This document shows, in pieces, positions 20,270 to 29,598 of a stretch of 64,000 nt of DNA. This stretch comes from Oceanobacillus profundus (GTDB lineage Bacteria; Bacillota; Bacilli; Bacillales; Amphibacillaceae), in NCBI RefSeq assembly GCF_003515705.1, contig NZ_QWEH01000004.1, positions 300,326-364,325 on the forward strand. The letters are read 5' to 3'. The notes below the pieces were generated by a model. The model had not been told where the DNA came from, made no database searches, and saw only the letters and a program-made list of their open reading frames with translations. Both the position numbers and the translations under genes were made by a program. Position 1 is the stretch's first letter; every line of letters starts with the position of its first letter.

Positions 20270-21262
20270 ATGTCATTAACAGAATTAATGCCGCTTATTA
20301 TTATTGCGGTAATCTTAATTGCAGTTGCAATTTTATTCACGTTTGTACCAGTGGCGCTATGGATTAGTGCTTTAGCTGCTGGAGTAAAGGTTAGTATTTT
20401 TACACTAATTGGAATGCGATTACGTCGAGTTGTTCCAAACCGTGTAATTAATCCTTTAATCAAAGCACATAAAGCAGGTTTAAACGTCAAAACAAACCAA
20501 TTGGAAAGTCACTACCTAGCGGGTGGTAACGTAGATAGAGTAGTAAATGCTTTAATAGCTGCGCATCGTGCAAATATTGAGCTTCCATTTGAACGCGGGG
20601 CTGCTATCGACTTAGCAGGGCGTGACGTATTAGAAGCTGTTCAAATGAGTGTAAATCCGAAAGTAATTGAAACTCCATTTATTGCTGGTATCGCGATGGA
20701 TGGTATCGAAGTAAAAGCACTTGCTAGAATTACTGTACGTGCAAACATTGATCGACTTGTCGGAGGAGCCGGGGAAGAAACAGTTATCGCTCGTGTTGGT
20801 GAAGGTGTTGTAAGTACAATTGGTAGTTCAGACACACATGCAAAAGTATTAGAAAATCCAGATTCGATTTCACAGACAGTATTAAGTAAAGGCCTTGATT
20901 CAGGAACAGCTTTTGAAATTCTGTCGATTGATATTGCCGACGTGGATATCGGTAAAAACATTGGAGCTATCCTACAGACAGACCAAGCTGAAGCTGATAA
21001 AAATATCGCACAGGCAAAAGCCGAAGAACGCCGTGCAATGGCGGTTGCTCAAGAGCAAGAAATGGTTGCAAGAGTTCAAGAGATGCGTGCGCATGTTGTG
21101 GAAGCTGAAGCAGAGGTTCCAAAAGCACTTGCCGAAGCATTACGCACAGGAAAAATGGGTGTTATGGATTATATGAATTATAAAAACATTGATGCTGATA
21201 CTGGTATGCGTGATACAATTGGTAAATTAACTAAAGATAGCAGTGAAGATGATCAAAAATAA
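20270..21262 (+). CDS. floA: Flotillin-like protein FloA
   Basis: FloA (YqfA) is a membrane scaffold protein of bacterial lipid microdomains. The 330-residue protein has a hydrophobic hairpin at the N-terminus (about residues 7-44), then the SPFH-like domain (about 55-210) with [25 protein letters not shown] Glu/Ala-rich flotillin-type coiled coil follows (about 235-290, repeats of AEAD/AEER). The start follows AAGGAGGAATTT. It lies 34 bases after yqeZ in the SigW-type operon. No truncation is visible. Confidence 0.96.
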   Translation: MSLTELMPLIIIAVILIAVAILFTFVPVALWISALAAGVKVSIFTLIGMRLRRVVPNRVINPLIKAHKAGLNVKTNQLESHYLAGGNVDRVVNALIAAHRANIELPFERGAAIDLAGRDVLEAVQMSVNPKVIETPFIAGIAMDGIEVKALARITVRANIDRLVGGAGEETVIARVGEGVVSTIGSSDTHAKVLENPDSISQTVLSKGLDSGTAFEILSIDIADVDIGKNIGAILQTDQAEADKNIAQAKAEERRAMAVAQEQEMVARVQEMRAHVVEAEAEVPKALAEALRTGKMGVMDYMNYKNIDADTGMRDTIGKLTKDSSEDDQK

Positions 21263-21271
21263 TGTTCATCA

Positions 21272-21382
21272 ATAAAAGCGGAAGTGCCCGGTTAGCGACG
21301 TACGGACTGCGCCCCGAACTTGGGGTGGTTCGACGAGTCGAACATTCCTACGAAGGCTAGTCGCTGGGCACTGGAGCTGGAT
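21272..21382 (+). repeat. R2 intergenic repeat, medium copy inside an operon
   Basis: Ends are AGTGCCCGGTTAGCGAC and, reading toward the right, GTCGCTGGGCACTGGAGC. Where other copies have GCGCCC/GGGCGC this one has GTGCCC/GGGCAC, a paired change. Inside are CCCC-GAACTT-GGGG and GTTCGAC-GA-GTCGAAC hairpins. It lies between floA and the next gene and must be transcribed with them. Confidence 0.78.
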
Positions 21383-21405
21383 CATGAAATTGAAGGAGGG
21401 GTCTG

Positions 21406-21927
21406 ATGGGCTGGATTTTCGATAACCTCTTCATAATTATCATTATTATTTCAGGGATTATCGGCTTTTTTAACAACTCGAATGAGAAGCAGAAACAACA
21501 AGAAAAAGAGAAGAAAAAAGCACCTCCACAAAGGCCGGGAAGAACAGTGTCAGAAGGAACTCGAACTCCAGAACGCAAGCCGCAGCCTGTAGCAGAGCAA
21601 AGAGTATATCGTGAAGAAAGATCACGAGATACGGTTTCAACTGCCTCAATTGCAGAGCAGCAAAAGCAGCAAATGGAGAAGCTGGCTAGTAAGTATAGCA
21701 CTATTTCAAATTCAAAAATTGAGGATTTGAAGTCACAGGCGGATAGTGGAAGTATTTTACTTGAGCCTGAGAAGGAAACAAGTAAAAAACAAGAAAGACT
21801 GAAGAAACAAGTAGTTGGCAATCTTGGTGCAAAAGGATTAGTTAATGGCATTATCATGTCTGAAATACTAGGACCACCGAGAGCTAAAAAGTCATATAAA
21901 AATGTTTTAGACGATCGAATCAAATAA
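21406..21927 (+). CDS. Small membrane-anchored protein of the floA operon (YqfB position)
   Basis: A 173-residue protein not recognised by sequence. Residues 1-22 form one membrane helix (MGWIFDNLFIIIIIISGIIGF). A charged, Gln/Lys/Glu-rich region with a likely coiled coil (about 25-100) follows, and the C-terminus ends GAKGLVNGIIMSEILGPPRAKKSY. The last part resembles tails found in Bacillaceae proteins encoded downstream of floA, and it occupies the place of yqfB. It may act with FloA at the membrane (inference). The start follows GAAGGAGGGG; a good terminator ends the operon. Confidence 0.7.
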   Translation: MGWIFDNLFIIIIIISGIIGFFNNSNEKQKQQEKEKKKAPPQRPGRTVSEGTRTPERKPQPVAEQRVYREERSRDTVSTASIAEQQKQQMEKLASKYSTISNSKIEDLKSQADSGSILLEPEKETSKKQERLKKQVVGNLGAKGLVNGIIMSEILGPPRAKKSYKNVLDDRIK

Positions 21928-21937
21928 GTTGAATCTT

Positions 21938-21984
21938 AACCACTGCTACATAAGCTTAATTGCTTATATAGCAGTGGTTTTTTA
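21938..21984 (+). terminator. Terminator of yqeZ-floA operon
   Basis: An 18-base arm at 21938-21955 pairs with 21962-21979 with a single mismatch, followed by TTTTTAT. Confidence 0.92.
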
Positions 21985-22029
21985 TGATTTTATCTCATTT
22001 GCAAGGAAACTGCGACGAAACTTACAAAT

Positions 22030-22215
22030 ATGTGCAATAATACCCCTCCGAGATTGCTACGGGCGAATGCTTTCCGTGGGCAGGTGTCTGAAGCCTCATC
22101 CGGACTAGTTAGTGAAAAGTACTGTTTCTGTTTCAATCAACTATGTTAGTGAAAATCAGTGAGCCCATTCTGGCGTAGTGTTTCCACAGCGGATAAATCC
22201 ACAATTCCTCAATGC
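22030..22215. repeat. Degenerate R3-type intergenic repeat
   Basis: This part contains GCTTTCCGTGGGCAGG and TGAAGCCTCATCCGG, wording typical of widespread Bacillaceae intergenic repeats and distantly like the element at 28041-28262. No clear terminal repeats remain. No gene is present between 21985 and 22339. Confidence 0.45.
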
Positions 22216-22290
22216 ACATTAGTGTGAAGTTTATATTTTATATAAATCATCAGACCACATAAAACCCACTTTTTTATCAAGCATTTTGTT

Positions 22291-22318
22291 CTTATGTATT
22301 AAGCACCTTCATACATAT
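22291..22318 (+). promoter_or_regulatory. Candidate SigE promoter of yqfC-yqfD
   Basis: CATACATAT (22310-22318) matches the SigE -10 consensus CATACANT. CTTATGT lies 12 bases upstream as a weak -35. yqfC-yqfD are SigE-dependent in B. subtilis. The ribosome site begins only about 10 bases downstream, so the leader would be very short. Confidence 0.45.
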
Positions 22319-22339
22319 GTATGTGAGGGGGGATCATCA

Positions 22340-22621
22340 TTGGCTAAATGGCAACAAAGATTACGCACCTTGTTAACAGAACAATTCTCTCTTCCTTCTG
22401 ATATAATCCTTGAAATGCCTAGAATTACGGTAATTGGAAACATACACATATACATTGAAAACCATCAAGGCTTGGCTGTATATTCCGAAAATGAACTAAA
22501 GTTAAAAACCAATAATGGCTATGTTCAAATTAGGGGTACTTCCTTTGTGCTAAAAATGATGCTTCCTAAAGAAATTTTACTCGAAGGAACTATTTCTGAA
22601 GTGAAATTCTTAGGAAACTAA
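22340..22621 (+). CDS. yqfC: Sporulation protein YqfC
   Basis: A 93-residue protein of the YabP/YqfC family. It reads LPRITVIG-like (here EMPRITVIGNIHIYIENHQGL) in the middle and ends MLPKEILLEGTISEVKFLGN. The family is made in the mother cell during sporulation; its activity is unknown. The start is a TTG at 22340, seven bases after AGGGGGG; an upstream ATG at 22286 would precede the likely promoter. It lies 25 bases before yqfD, its constant partner. Confidence 0.87.
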   Translation: MAKWQQRLRTLLTEQFSLPSDIILEMPRITVIGNIHIYIENHQGLAVYSENELKLKTNNGYVQIRGTSFVLKMMLPKEILLEGTISEVKFLGN

Positions 22622-22646
22622 AGCCTTGAACAAGAGGAGGATACAA

Positions 22647-23876
22647 TTGAAGCATTTAAATAGTAAAGCAGTAACTGGCTATGTAACAATTCTAGTAAAA
22701 GGTACAGCTCCTGAGATGTTTTTTCAAAAATGTGCGAATGCTGGAATTTCAGTTTGGGATGTAAAAAAAAGAGACACCGATTTATGTGAAGGTAATATAA
22801 AGCTCTCCGATATCAAACAAATGAAACATATCAGAAGGAAAACAATTTATAAAATTACGTTTACTGGTAAGAACGGTTATCCATTTTTAATTAGACGATT
22901 TTTAAAAAAGAAGCCATTGGTACTTGGGTTATTTTTCAGTGTACTTCTCTTCTTTTTTTTATCGAATATTATTTGGGAAGTTAAAATTAGTGGTGTTCCA
23001 AAAGATATTGAAGAAAAGATAGACAAGCAGTTAGTTAGTTACGGAATTCATCCAGGGGCTTGGCTTTTCTCCCTGGATCCTCCAACAGCGATTCAACAAA
23101 AACTAATGAAGGATGTGCCTGAACTTCTTTGGGCTGGCGTGGATCAAAAAGGGACAACCTTCTATTTAGAGGGAGTAGAAAAGGTTGTCGTTGAAGAAGC
23201 GGATCCAAAACAACCCCGAAATTTAGTTGCTGCGAAAAAAGGCGTTATTACAAATTTATATGTATCAAAAGGGACCTCTCATGTACAAGTGAATGATTAT
23301 GTGGAACCTGGTGATCTCTTGGTTTCTGGAATATTGAAAGGACAAGTGGTAGAAGACGAAGAAAATGAATCGGAAGAACGACAGGAACAAGCTAAAGAGC
23401 TAGTGGCTGCTGAAGCTGAAATTACAGCAAATACCTGGTATGAGGTTTCCGTTACGGTACCGCTTGAATTTAATTATGAAGAGATAACAGGAAACCAAAA
23501 AAAGAAATATTATCTTAAAACAGGAGAATTTCAGTTACCAATTTGGGGATTTGGAGAGCCTGATTATAAAGAAATTCATCGAGAATCAAATGGTAATAAC
23601 CTACGTTTTTTTAAATGGGAGCTCCCGATAGAAATTGTTGAAACCATTTTAAGTGAGAAGACGTATAATAAAGTGAGCCGAACAAAAGAAGAAGCTATTG
23701 AAGCAGGAATTGATCAAGCTATTATTCAACTACAAAATGAACTAGGTGCTGAGGCAACAATATTGTCTGAAAAAGTTTTGCATGAAAGTATAGAGCATGG
23801 TAAAGTAAACTTAACCCTATTTGTTTCAGTTGAGGAAAATATTGTAAGAGTAGAACCATTAAATCAAGGAGACTGA
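22647..23876 (+). CDS. yqfD: Sporulation protein YqfD
   Basis: A 409-residue membrane protein of the YqfD family, expressed in the mother cell in B. subtilis. It has a cytoplasmic N-terminal domain (about 1-80), one membrane helix (about 83-108, PLVLGLFFSVLLFFFLSNIIW), then a large domain outside with WAGVDQKGTTFYLEGVEK and NLVAAKKGVITNLYVSKG. The TTG at 22647 lies six bases after AGAGGAGG; the TTG at 22626 is in frame but precedes that site. It is followed by phoH with a two-base gap. Confidence 0.9.
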   Translation: MKHLNSKAVTGYVTILVKGTAPEMFFQKCANAGISVWDVKKRDTDLCEGNIKLSDIKQMKHIRRKTIYKITFTGKNGYPFLIRRFLKKKPLVLGLFFSVLLFFFLSNIIWEVKISGVPKDIEEKIDKQLVSYGIHPGAWLFSLDPPTAIQQKLMKDVPELLWAGVDQKGTTFYLEGVEKVVVEEADPKQPRNLVAAKKGVITNLYVSKGTSHVQVNDYVEPGDLLVSGILKGQVVEDEENESEERQEQAKELVAAEAEITANTWYEVSVTVPLEFNYEEITGNQKKKYYLKTGEFQLPIWGFGEPDYKEIHRESNGNNLRFFKWELPIEIVETILSEKTYNKVSRTKEEAIEAGIDQAIIQLQNELGAEATILSEKVLHESIEHGKVNLTLFVSVEENIVRVEPLNQGD

Positions 23877-23878
23877 TT

Positions 23879-24838
23879 ATGCCAGGTAACTTAATTGAAA
23901 TTGAATTGCATTTAACAGGTACGAATGAAGCGCTCGCATTATTCGGCATAAACGATAAGCATCTGAAGCAGCTAGAAAATCTTTTAAACGTGTCCATCGT
24001 ATCTCGTGGAGAAGCTGTTCGAGTTTCTGGTTCGGAGGAAGCGATTGCGCTTGTCCAAGAAATTCTTCTCACTCTTTTATCGGTTATTAGAAAAGGGCAA
24101 ACCATTTCTGAACGAGATGTCGTTTACGCTGTTGACTTAGCAAAAAAAGGTGAAATTAAACAACTAGAAGCGCTTTTCGAAGACGAAATTACGAAAAATG
24201 TAAAAGGCAAATCAATTCGTGTAAAAACGCTTGGTCAAAAAAACTATATCGCTGCGATTAAGGCGAATGACCTTGTCTTTGGAATCGGTCCAGCCGGAAC
24301 CGGTAAAACATATCTCGCTGTAGTAATGGCAGTGCATGCATTAAAAAATGGACTTGTTAAACGAATTATTCTAACGCGCCCGGCTGTAGAAGCTGGTGAG
24401 AGCCTCGGATTTTTACCTGGGGACTTAAAGGAAAAAGTAGATCCTTATTTACGTCCTCTATATGATGCACTTCATGATGTGTTAGGGGCGGAACATACAC
24501 AGCGTTTGATCGAGAGAGAGACAATTGAAATTGCGCCACTTGCTTACATGCGTGGACGGACGCTGGATGATGCATTCGTTATTTTAGATGAAGCGCAAAA
24601 TACAACACCAGCCCAAATGAAGATGTTTTTAACCAGATTGGGCTTTGGCTCAAAAATGGTTATCACTGGTGATATTACCCAAATTGATTTGCCTAAAGGG
24701 GTTAAATCGGGTTTGCATATTGCACAGCAGCTATTAGCTTCTATAGAGGGAATCTCATTGATACATTTGAATCAAACGGATGTTGTAAGGCATCCACTAG
24801 TTCAACGTATCATTGCAGCATATGAAACTGAAAACTAG
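23879..24838 (+). CDS. phoH: PhoH-like ATPase
   Basis: A 319-residue P-loop ATPase of the PhoH/PhoL family, linked to RNA metabolism. A KH-like N-terminal region (about 1-110) precedes the helicase-like core. The core has Walker A GPAGTGKTYLAV, TRPAVEAGESLGFLPGDL, Walker B FVILDEAQN and the TGDITQIDLP motif. Size equals the B. subtilis protein. It is embedded in yqfC-yqfD-phoH-pgpH-ybeY, where YbeY is an rRNA-processing RNase, and the family often neighbours ybeY. The start follows AAGGAG. Confidence 0.95.
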   Translation: MPGNLIEIELHLTGTNEALALFGINDKHLKQLENLLNVSIVSRGEAVRVSGSEEAIALVQEILLTLLSVIRKGQTISERDVVYAVDLAKKGEIKQLEALFEDEITKNVKGKSIRVKTLGQKNYIAAIKANDLVFGIGPAGTGKTYLAVVMAVHALKNGLVKRIILTRPAVEAGESLGFLPGDLKEKVDPYLRPLYDALHDVLGAEHTQRLIERETIEIAPLAYMRGRTLDDAFVILDEAQNTTPAQMKMFLTRLGFGSKMVITGDITQIDLPKGVKSGLHIAQQLLASIEGISLIHLNQTDVVRHPLVQRIIAAYETEN

Positions 24839-24855
24839 AAATAGAATAAAACAGG

Positions 24856-24884
24856 AAAGACCCTAGGCTATACGGGTCTTATTT
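24856..24884 (+). terminator. Weak hairpin after phoH
   Basis: AAGACCC pairs with GGGTCTT around a 10-base loop, followed by ATTTCTG. A second hairpin without T run lies at 24902-24934 (AAAGTGAAAC / GTTTCACTTT). Both are weak, so pgpH may be reached by read-through. Confidence 0.4.
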
Positions 24885-25093
24885 CTGTATAGATGCTTGA
24901 TAAAGTGAAACCCCGTAAAGTAGCGTTTCACTTTCCTCCCCATTGCTTGTTAGAAATACAAGGGAATGAGCTAAAGACCATTAAACAGAATAAGGAATTC
25001 ACTGGACTGTTTCCCCCGGCCTTTACATATTTGGTTTCTAAAATTAGAGCGGGGATACAGTACGTTGATGCGTGATAAATTGGGGTGATACGA

Positions 25094-27226
25094 ATGAAAG
25101 AGCGAATAAGTAAAAAGCTCGAGTCGTTAGGGAAAAAACATAGTTGGCTATTCATATTATTACCAGTAGTTTTATTAGGTGTCTTTTTCTTTTTTATAAC
25201 GCTAAATAATGTTCAAACAGAAATCTACGATATTGAACGATTCAGTAATGCAAGTGAAACGATTCGTTCTCCTATCACAATTGAGAATGAACAAGAAACG
25301 GAACGGAAAACAAGGGAGACCGTTCAATCTGTGCAAGATAGATATAGCATATCCAATGAAGTTACGATGGAGCAAGTAAGTTTTGTGGAGGAAATATTTG
25401 ACGGTATTTTCAAACTAGAAGAAGAAAGTGAAGGTAGGCGTGATGAAGAGGAAACACCTGCACCTCTTACAGATCAAGAAAAAGTAATCCAATTAAAGCA
25501 AATTTTATCTGATGAAATAAGCAACTCTGTAAAAGACGGTACATTGATCCACCTTTTACAATTCAGTGAAGACGAATTGGATGCGGGAAAAGAGATACTG
25601 GCAGAAGCACTTGAGGAAACATTAAACAATGGTGTACGTACAGAGAATTTGGAAACTGCAAAGGCAAATGTCAATCAGTATATTGAATATGCGGATATAG
25701 AAGAAACTTTGAAGGAACCATTAATGGAGCTCACAAATTTTGCTGTGGTTGAAAATTCTTTTTTTGATGTGGAAAAAACCTCAGAGGCAAGAAAAGAGGC
25801 TGCAAGCAGTGTTGATCCAGCTATGATTCGTGCTGGTGAGGTAATTGTTAGAGAAGGACAAACGATAACGAATGAAATTTATGAAAAGCTGGATCTTGTT
25901 GGATTGCTGGACGAGCAGAGTAATATTTATCCAGTAATCGGGCTTGCATTGCTTATTATCATGATTTGCAGCTTTATAACTATAGAGATGCATCACCTAT
26001 CCAAGCAAAATAAATGGAGCTTGGAAAAAATGCTTGCAATCTTTTTTATTAGCATGATTGTCGTTTCTTTAATGAAGATAATTAGTGTCTTTACAACACA
26101 GTCCAACCAGCTTTTTTTCGTTACCCCAATTGCCACGGGGGTTATACTAATTAAAATGTTAATCAATGAAAGATTAGCTATTGTGATGTCTATACTTTAT
26201 GCTATTTTAGGAAGTGTTATATTTAATGGGCAAATAGCAGGTTCTTTAAATGTGGAAGCTGGGATTTACTTCCTTGTCAGTCAATTAGCTGGGATTATCT
26301 TTTTAATGAATGTGAAGGATAGACTAACCATCTTAAAGACTGGGCTTGGTGTAGCTCTTGTAAATATTGTTACTGTATTACTATTTTTATTTCTTTCCTT
26401 TGAAAAATATTCCTGGTTTGACCTTTTTGTACATACAAGCTTCGGACTAACGTCAGCAATTCTAGCAACAGTATTAGCTATTGGTTTACTTCCATTTTTC
26501 GAAATGATACTTGGAATTCTTTCAGATATAAAATTATTACAGCTTTCTAATCCAAATCAACCACTTTTGAAAAAATTATTAACAGAATCACCTGGAACTT
26601 ACCATCATTCAGTTATGGTTGCAAACATAAGCGAAACAGCTTGTGAAGCGATTGGTGCAAACGGATTGCTGGCTAGAGTTGGTGCCTATTATCATGACTT
26701 AGGTAAAACGGCCCGACCACATTATTTTATAGAGAATCAATTATCTGTTCGGAATCCCCATGATTTTATCGATCCGAAAAAAAGTGCCGAGATTATTATA
26801 CGACACCCATATGACGGAGCTGAATTGTTAAATAAGCATAAAATGCCGAAAGAAATTATTGATATTGCCAAACAACACCATGGCACATCCTTATTGAAAT
26901 TCTTCTATTATAAGGAGAAGGAAAAGAATCCGGATGTGGAAGAATCCGTTTTTAGGTATCCGGGACCTAAGCCTCAAACAAAAGAAGCAGCTATTATTTG
27001 TATTTGTGACTCGGTTGAAGCAGCAGTCCGATCCTTAGAAGAGCCTACAACCGAAAAAATTGAAGATATCGTAGCCTCCATCGTAAAGAGTCGACTCGCT
27101 GATGGACAATTAGATGAAAGTCCTTTAACATTAAAGGAGCTACATGTTATTCACCGAACCATTATTGAATCGTTAAAAGGAATATTTCATTCCAGAATTC
27201 AATATCCATCGAAGGAGGCAAAATAA
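25094..27226 (+). CDS. pgpH: Cyclic-di-AMP phosphodiesterase PgpH (7TM-HD)
   Basis: PgpH (YqfF) hydrolyses c-di-AMP to pApA. The 710-residue protein starts at ATG 25094 after GGGGTG. One helix (about 18-37) leads to an external 7TMR-HDED domain (about 40-280), then seven membrane helices (about 285-480), then a cytoplasmic HD domain. The HD domain shows YHHSVMVANISE and YYHDLGK, with the metal ligands, and HHGTSLLKFFY. It overlaps the ybeY start by one base (TAATG), pointing to coupled translation. Size and order match B. subtilis. Confidence 0.94.
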   Translation: MKERISKKLESLGKKHSWLFILLPVVLLGVFFFFITLNNVQTEIYDIERFSNASETIRSPITIENEQETERKTRETVQSVQDRYSISNEVTMEQVSFVEEIFDGIFKLEEESEGRRDEEETPAPLTDQEKVIQLKQILSDEISNSVKDGTLIHLLQFSEDELDAGKEILAEALEETLNNGVRTENLETAKANVNQYIEYADIEETLKEPLMELTNFAVVENSFFDVEKTSEARKEAASSVDPAMIRAGEVIVREGQTITNEIYEKLDLVGLLDEQSNIYPVIGLALLIIMICSFITIEMHHLSKQNKWSLEKMLAIFFISMIVVSLMKIISVFTTQSNQLFFVTPIATGVILIKMLINERLAIVMSILYAILGSVIFNGQIAGSLNVEAGIYFLVSQLAGIIFLMNVKDRLTILKTGLGVALVNIVTVLLFLFLSFEKYSWFDLFVHTSFGLTSAILATVLAIGLLPFFEMILGILSDIKLLQLSNPNQPLLKKLLTESPGTYHHSVMVANISETACEAIGANGLLARVGAYYHDLGKTARPHYFIENQLSVRNPHDFIDPKKSAEIIIRHPYDGAELLNKHKMPKEIIDIAKQHHGTSLLKFFYYKEKEKNPDVEESVFRYPGPKPQTKEAAIICICDSVEAAVRSLEEPTTEKIEDIVASIVKSRLADGQLDESPLTLKELHVIHRTIIESLKGIFHSRIQYPSKEAK

Positions 27227-27690
27227 TGTACATTGATTTTCATGATGAAACAAATACTGTGACAAGTGACTATGTTGATTTATTAGAACGTTTACTTCAA
27301 TTCGCAGCTGACAAAGAGGGTATATCTAAAGAAGCGGAAATGTCCGTTAATTTCGTTGATAATAAAGAGATCCAAGCGCTTAACCGTAATTACCGCGGGA
27401 AAGATGCACCTACCGATGTTATTTCTTTTGCGATGCAGGAATCGGTTGAAGGGGAGATTGAAATAGTTGGTGAGGATATGCCGTTAGCACTTGGAGATAT
27501 AGTTATTTCCGTAGATAAGGCGAAGGAGCAAGCAACCGAATATGAGCATTCCTATGAAAGAGAACTTGCATTTTTGACGCTACACGGTTTCTTGCACTTG
27601 TTGGGATATGACCATATGAATAAATCAGATGAAGCGACAATGTTTAAAAGACAAGAAGAAATACTAGGTGCGTTCGGAATTGAAAGATAA
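27226..27690 (+). CDS. ybeY: rRNA maturation RNase YbeY
   Basis: A 154-residue metallo-endoribonuclease required for 16S rRNA 3' end maturation and ribosome quality control. The zinc site HGFLHLLGYDH near the C-terminus matches the family HXXXHXXXXXH motif. NFVDNKEIQALNRNYRGKDAPTDVISFA is the usual upstream core. It starts immediately at the pgpH stop and overlaps dgkA at its end. Confidence 0.96.
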   Translation: MYIDFHDETNTVTSDYVDLLERLLQFAADKEGISKEAEMSVNFVDNKEIQALNRNYRGKDAPTDVISFAMQESVEGEIEIVGEDMPLALGDIVISVDKAKEQATEYEHSYERELAFLTLHGFLHLLGYDHMNKSDEATMFKRQEEILGAFGIER

Positions 27691-28042
27691 GAAACGTAAA
27701 ATTGGATTTAATTATGCCTGGAACGGGATCAAGGAGATCGCGCAAACAGAACGTAATTTTAGAATACATTTGTTAGCAACGTTATTGACAATAACTGCCG
27801 GGTTTCTATTTAAGCTAACAATGGTAGAGTGGGCTATTATTGTTCTAACCATTGGACTGGTACTTATGGCAGAGGTAACGAATACCGCTATTGAGAAGCT
27901 TATTGATTACTTAAGACCGGAGATACATCCTGCAGCTAAAATAATAAAAGATGTTGCTGCTGGTGCTGTATTAATTGCCGCTATTATTGCTGCGGTTATT
28001 GGATTGCTTATATTTTTGCCAAAATTGTATAATTTTTTCTAG
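27668..28042 (+). CDS. dgkA: Undecaprenol/diacylglycerol kinase DgkA
   Basis: A small membrane kinase of 124 residues; in Gram-positives it phosphorylates undecaprenol. It shows IAQTERNFRIH and the signature AEVTNTAIEKLIDYLRP, with three membrane helices (about 36-52, 54-72, 98-121). The start is ambiguous: GTG 27668, used here, or TTG 27680 four codons later, which has AGGTG in front. It overlaps ybeY by 23 bases. In B. subtilis cdd follows; here the gene ends directly in a repeat element and cdd is absent. Confidence 0.9.
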   Translation: MRSELKDKKRKIGFNYAWNGIKEIAQTERNFRIHLLATLLTITAGFLFKLTMVEWAIIVLTIGLVLMAEVTNTAIEKLIDYLRPEIHPAAKIIKDVAAGAVLIAAIIAAVIGLLIFLPKLYNFF

Positions 28043-28262
28043 AAGAGGCCGGGATATAACGAAAGTGTTTAACTTTAAAGGCGAACCGTGCACAAACTTA
28101 GTGACATAGACTTCTGCGGGAGAGAAGGTGATAGGTGAGACACCGAAGTGCGATAGCACAGGGGGCTCACCAGTTACCTCTAAATGTGTGAAGTGTATTT
28201 CTAGAGTTGGTTGTTCGTATTTTTCCTATGTTAAAATACTTTTGCCCCAGCCTCTTCTTTTT
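28041..28262. repeat. R3 intergenic repeat between dgkA and era
   Basis: About 220 bases with inverted ends: AGAAGAGGCCGGGA on the left and, from the other strand on the right, AGAAGAGGCTGGGGCAAAA. It overlaps the dgkA stop codon. The inside has CTTCTGCGGGAGAGAAGG and AGGGGGCTCACC, common in Bacillaceae intergenic repeats. The folded ends plus TTTT could also serve as the dgkA terminator. It lies where cdd is found in B. subtilis. Confidence 0.7.
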
Positions 28263-28470
28263 GGCGTGTTTTACTTTCATATAATACGGGTAAGAGAAGG
28301 TTAAGTTTACATATTTTTATGTTAATCTTTGCATTTGGAATTTATTGTGGTAATTTAGGTGAAAAGATAATCTTTTTAAAGCTTTTGTCGATTGAATGAA
28401 AGCTTGCATTATTTGTAGTATTATAATGTAAAGAATCACATATTAAAGAAATCGTCGCGGAGGACACAGC
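28263..28470 (+). promoter_or_regulatory. era upstream region
   Basis: About 200 AT-rich bases. A possible promoter is TTGAAT (28392-28397), 18 bases, TAGTAT (28416-28421); a TATAAT at 28422 has no -35 at proper distance. No gene is seen. Confidence 0.4.
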
Positions 28471-29379
28471 ATGGAAACAAATCATCAGTTTAAATCAGGA
28501 TTTATTACAATAATTGGAAGACCCAATGTTGGGAAGTCAACATTTATGAATCGTGTTATAGGGCAAAAGATTGCTATTATGAGTGATAAGGCACAGACAA
28601 CCAGAAATAAAATCCAAGGTGTGCTTACAACGGAGGATGCACAGCTTATATTTATCGATACCCCGGGGATTCATAAACCGAAGCATCGACTGGGCGATTT
28701 TATGGTAAACGTAGCAGAAAGTACACTTAATGAAGTGGATGCTGTTTTGTTTATGATTAATGCAAAGGAAGGTTATGGAAAAGGTGATCAGTATATTCTA
28801 GATCGTTTGCAAAAAGTAAATAGCCCAATCTTCTTAATCATTAATAAGATAGATTTGGTTCATCCCGATGAATTACTGGCATTGATTGATCAGTATAAAG
28901 ATAAGTGTAAATTTGAAGAAATTATTCCAATTTCTGCCTTGGAAGGAAACAATGTAAATCATTTAGTCGATGTTCTGAAAAGTCACATACCTGAAGGTCC
29001 TCAATACTATCCAGAAGATCAAGTAACCGACCATCCGGAACGCTTTATTATTGCTGAACTAATTCGGGAAAAAGTATTGCATTTAACAAAAGAAGAGGTA
29101 CCTCATTCGATTGCAGTTGCAATTGAAAATATCGAAAAAAGAGAGCAAGAGAAGCTGCTCGTTCAAGCAACAATTATTACAGAAAGAAGCACACAAAAGG
29201 GTATTTTAATTGGTAAGCAAGGAAGTATGCTTAAAAATATTGGGAAAAATGCTAGGAAAGATATTGAAGCTTTACTGGGCTCTAAAGTATACTTAGAGCT
29301 TTGGGTTAAGGTTAAGAAAGATTGGCGGAATAGACAAAGTCAACTGCTTGAATATGGCTATCGCAGTGATGAGTACTAA
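28471..29379 (+). CDS. era: GTPase Era
   Basis: Era binds 16S rRNA near its 3' end and is essential for 30S assembly. The 302-residue protein has the G domain (about 1-170) with [12 protein letters not shown], the switch [19 protein letters not shown] and NKIDLV. The KH domain (about 200-290) has [43 protein letters not shown]. The ATG follows GCGGAGG. Functionally it fits with YbeY and RecO neighbours. Two R1 repeats separate it from yqzL-recO. Confidence 0.98.
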   Translation: METNHQFKSGFITIIGRPNVGKSTFMNRVIGQKIAIMSDKAQTTRNKIQGVLTTEDAQLIFIDTPGIHKPKHRLGDFMVNVAESTLNEVDAVLFMINAKEGYGKGDQYILDRLQKVNSPIFLIINKIDLVHPDELLALIDQYKDKCKFEEIIPISALEGNNVNHLVDVLKSHIPEGPQYYPEDQVTDHPERFIIAELIREKVLHLTKEEVPHSIAVAIENIEKREQEKLLVQATIITERSTQKGILIGKQGSMLKNIGKNARKDIEALLGSKVYLELWVKVKKDWRNRQSQLLEYGYRSDEY

Positions 29380-29384
29380 ATAAA

Positions 29385-29513
29385 TGCTCGAAAAGAGGAT
29401 AAAAAGGACTGAGGTCTGTTATGGTTGCAATCTCCATAGCAACACTAATAATACATCTGTACGTTGCAGATTTTCAGCACTTGACGTGTCATTTTTACCG
29501 GGCGTTTTGAACA
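29385..29513 (+). repeat. R1 intergenic repeat, short copy B
   Basis: About 130 bases starting GCTCGAAAAGAGGATAAAAA and ending GTCATTTTTACCGGGCGTTT before TGAACA. The ends are inverted repeats of one another. The end-proximal hairpin GTTGC (29424-29428) / GCAAC (29439-29443) is kept; the large inner hairpin of copies A and C is deleted. It starts six bases after the era stop. Confidence 0.72.
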
Positions 29514-29598
29514 ACCTTTAAACTTGGTAATTTTTAATACTAATGAATTTCAGCTAAAGTGCCACTCTAAATAGTAAGTTACATTTTCATTAAATTGT
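29514..29598. other. Spacer between R1 copies B and C
   Basis: An 85-base AT-rich spacer with no recognisable feature. Confidence 0.4.

Noticed and set aside
24893..25075. 60-codon open frame between phoH and pgpH
   Set aside because: No ribosome site before its ATG, it begins inside a hairpin region, and the product resembles nothing I know. The region looks non-coding.
28422..28427. TATAAT as the era -10
   Set aside because: No -35 at 16-18 bases; TTGAAT is 24 bases away and fits TAGTAT better.
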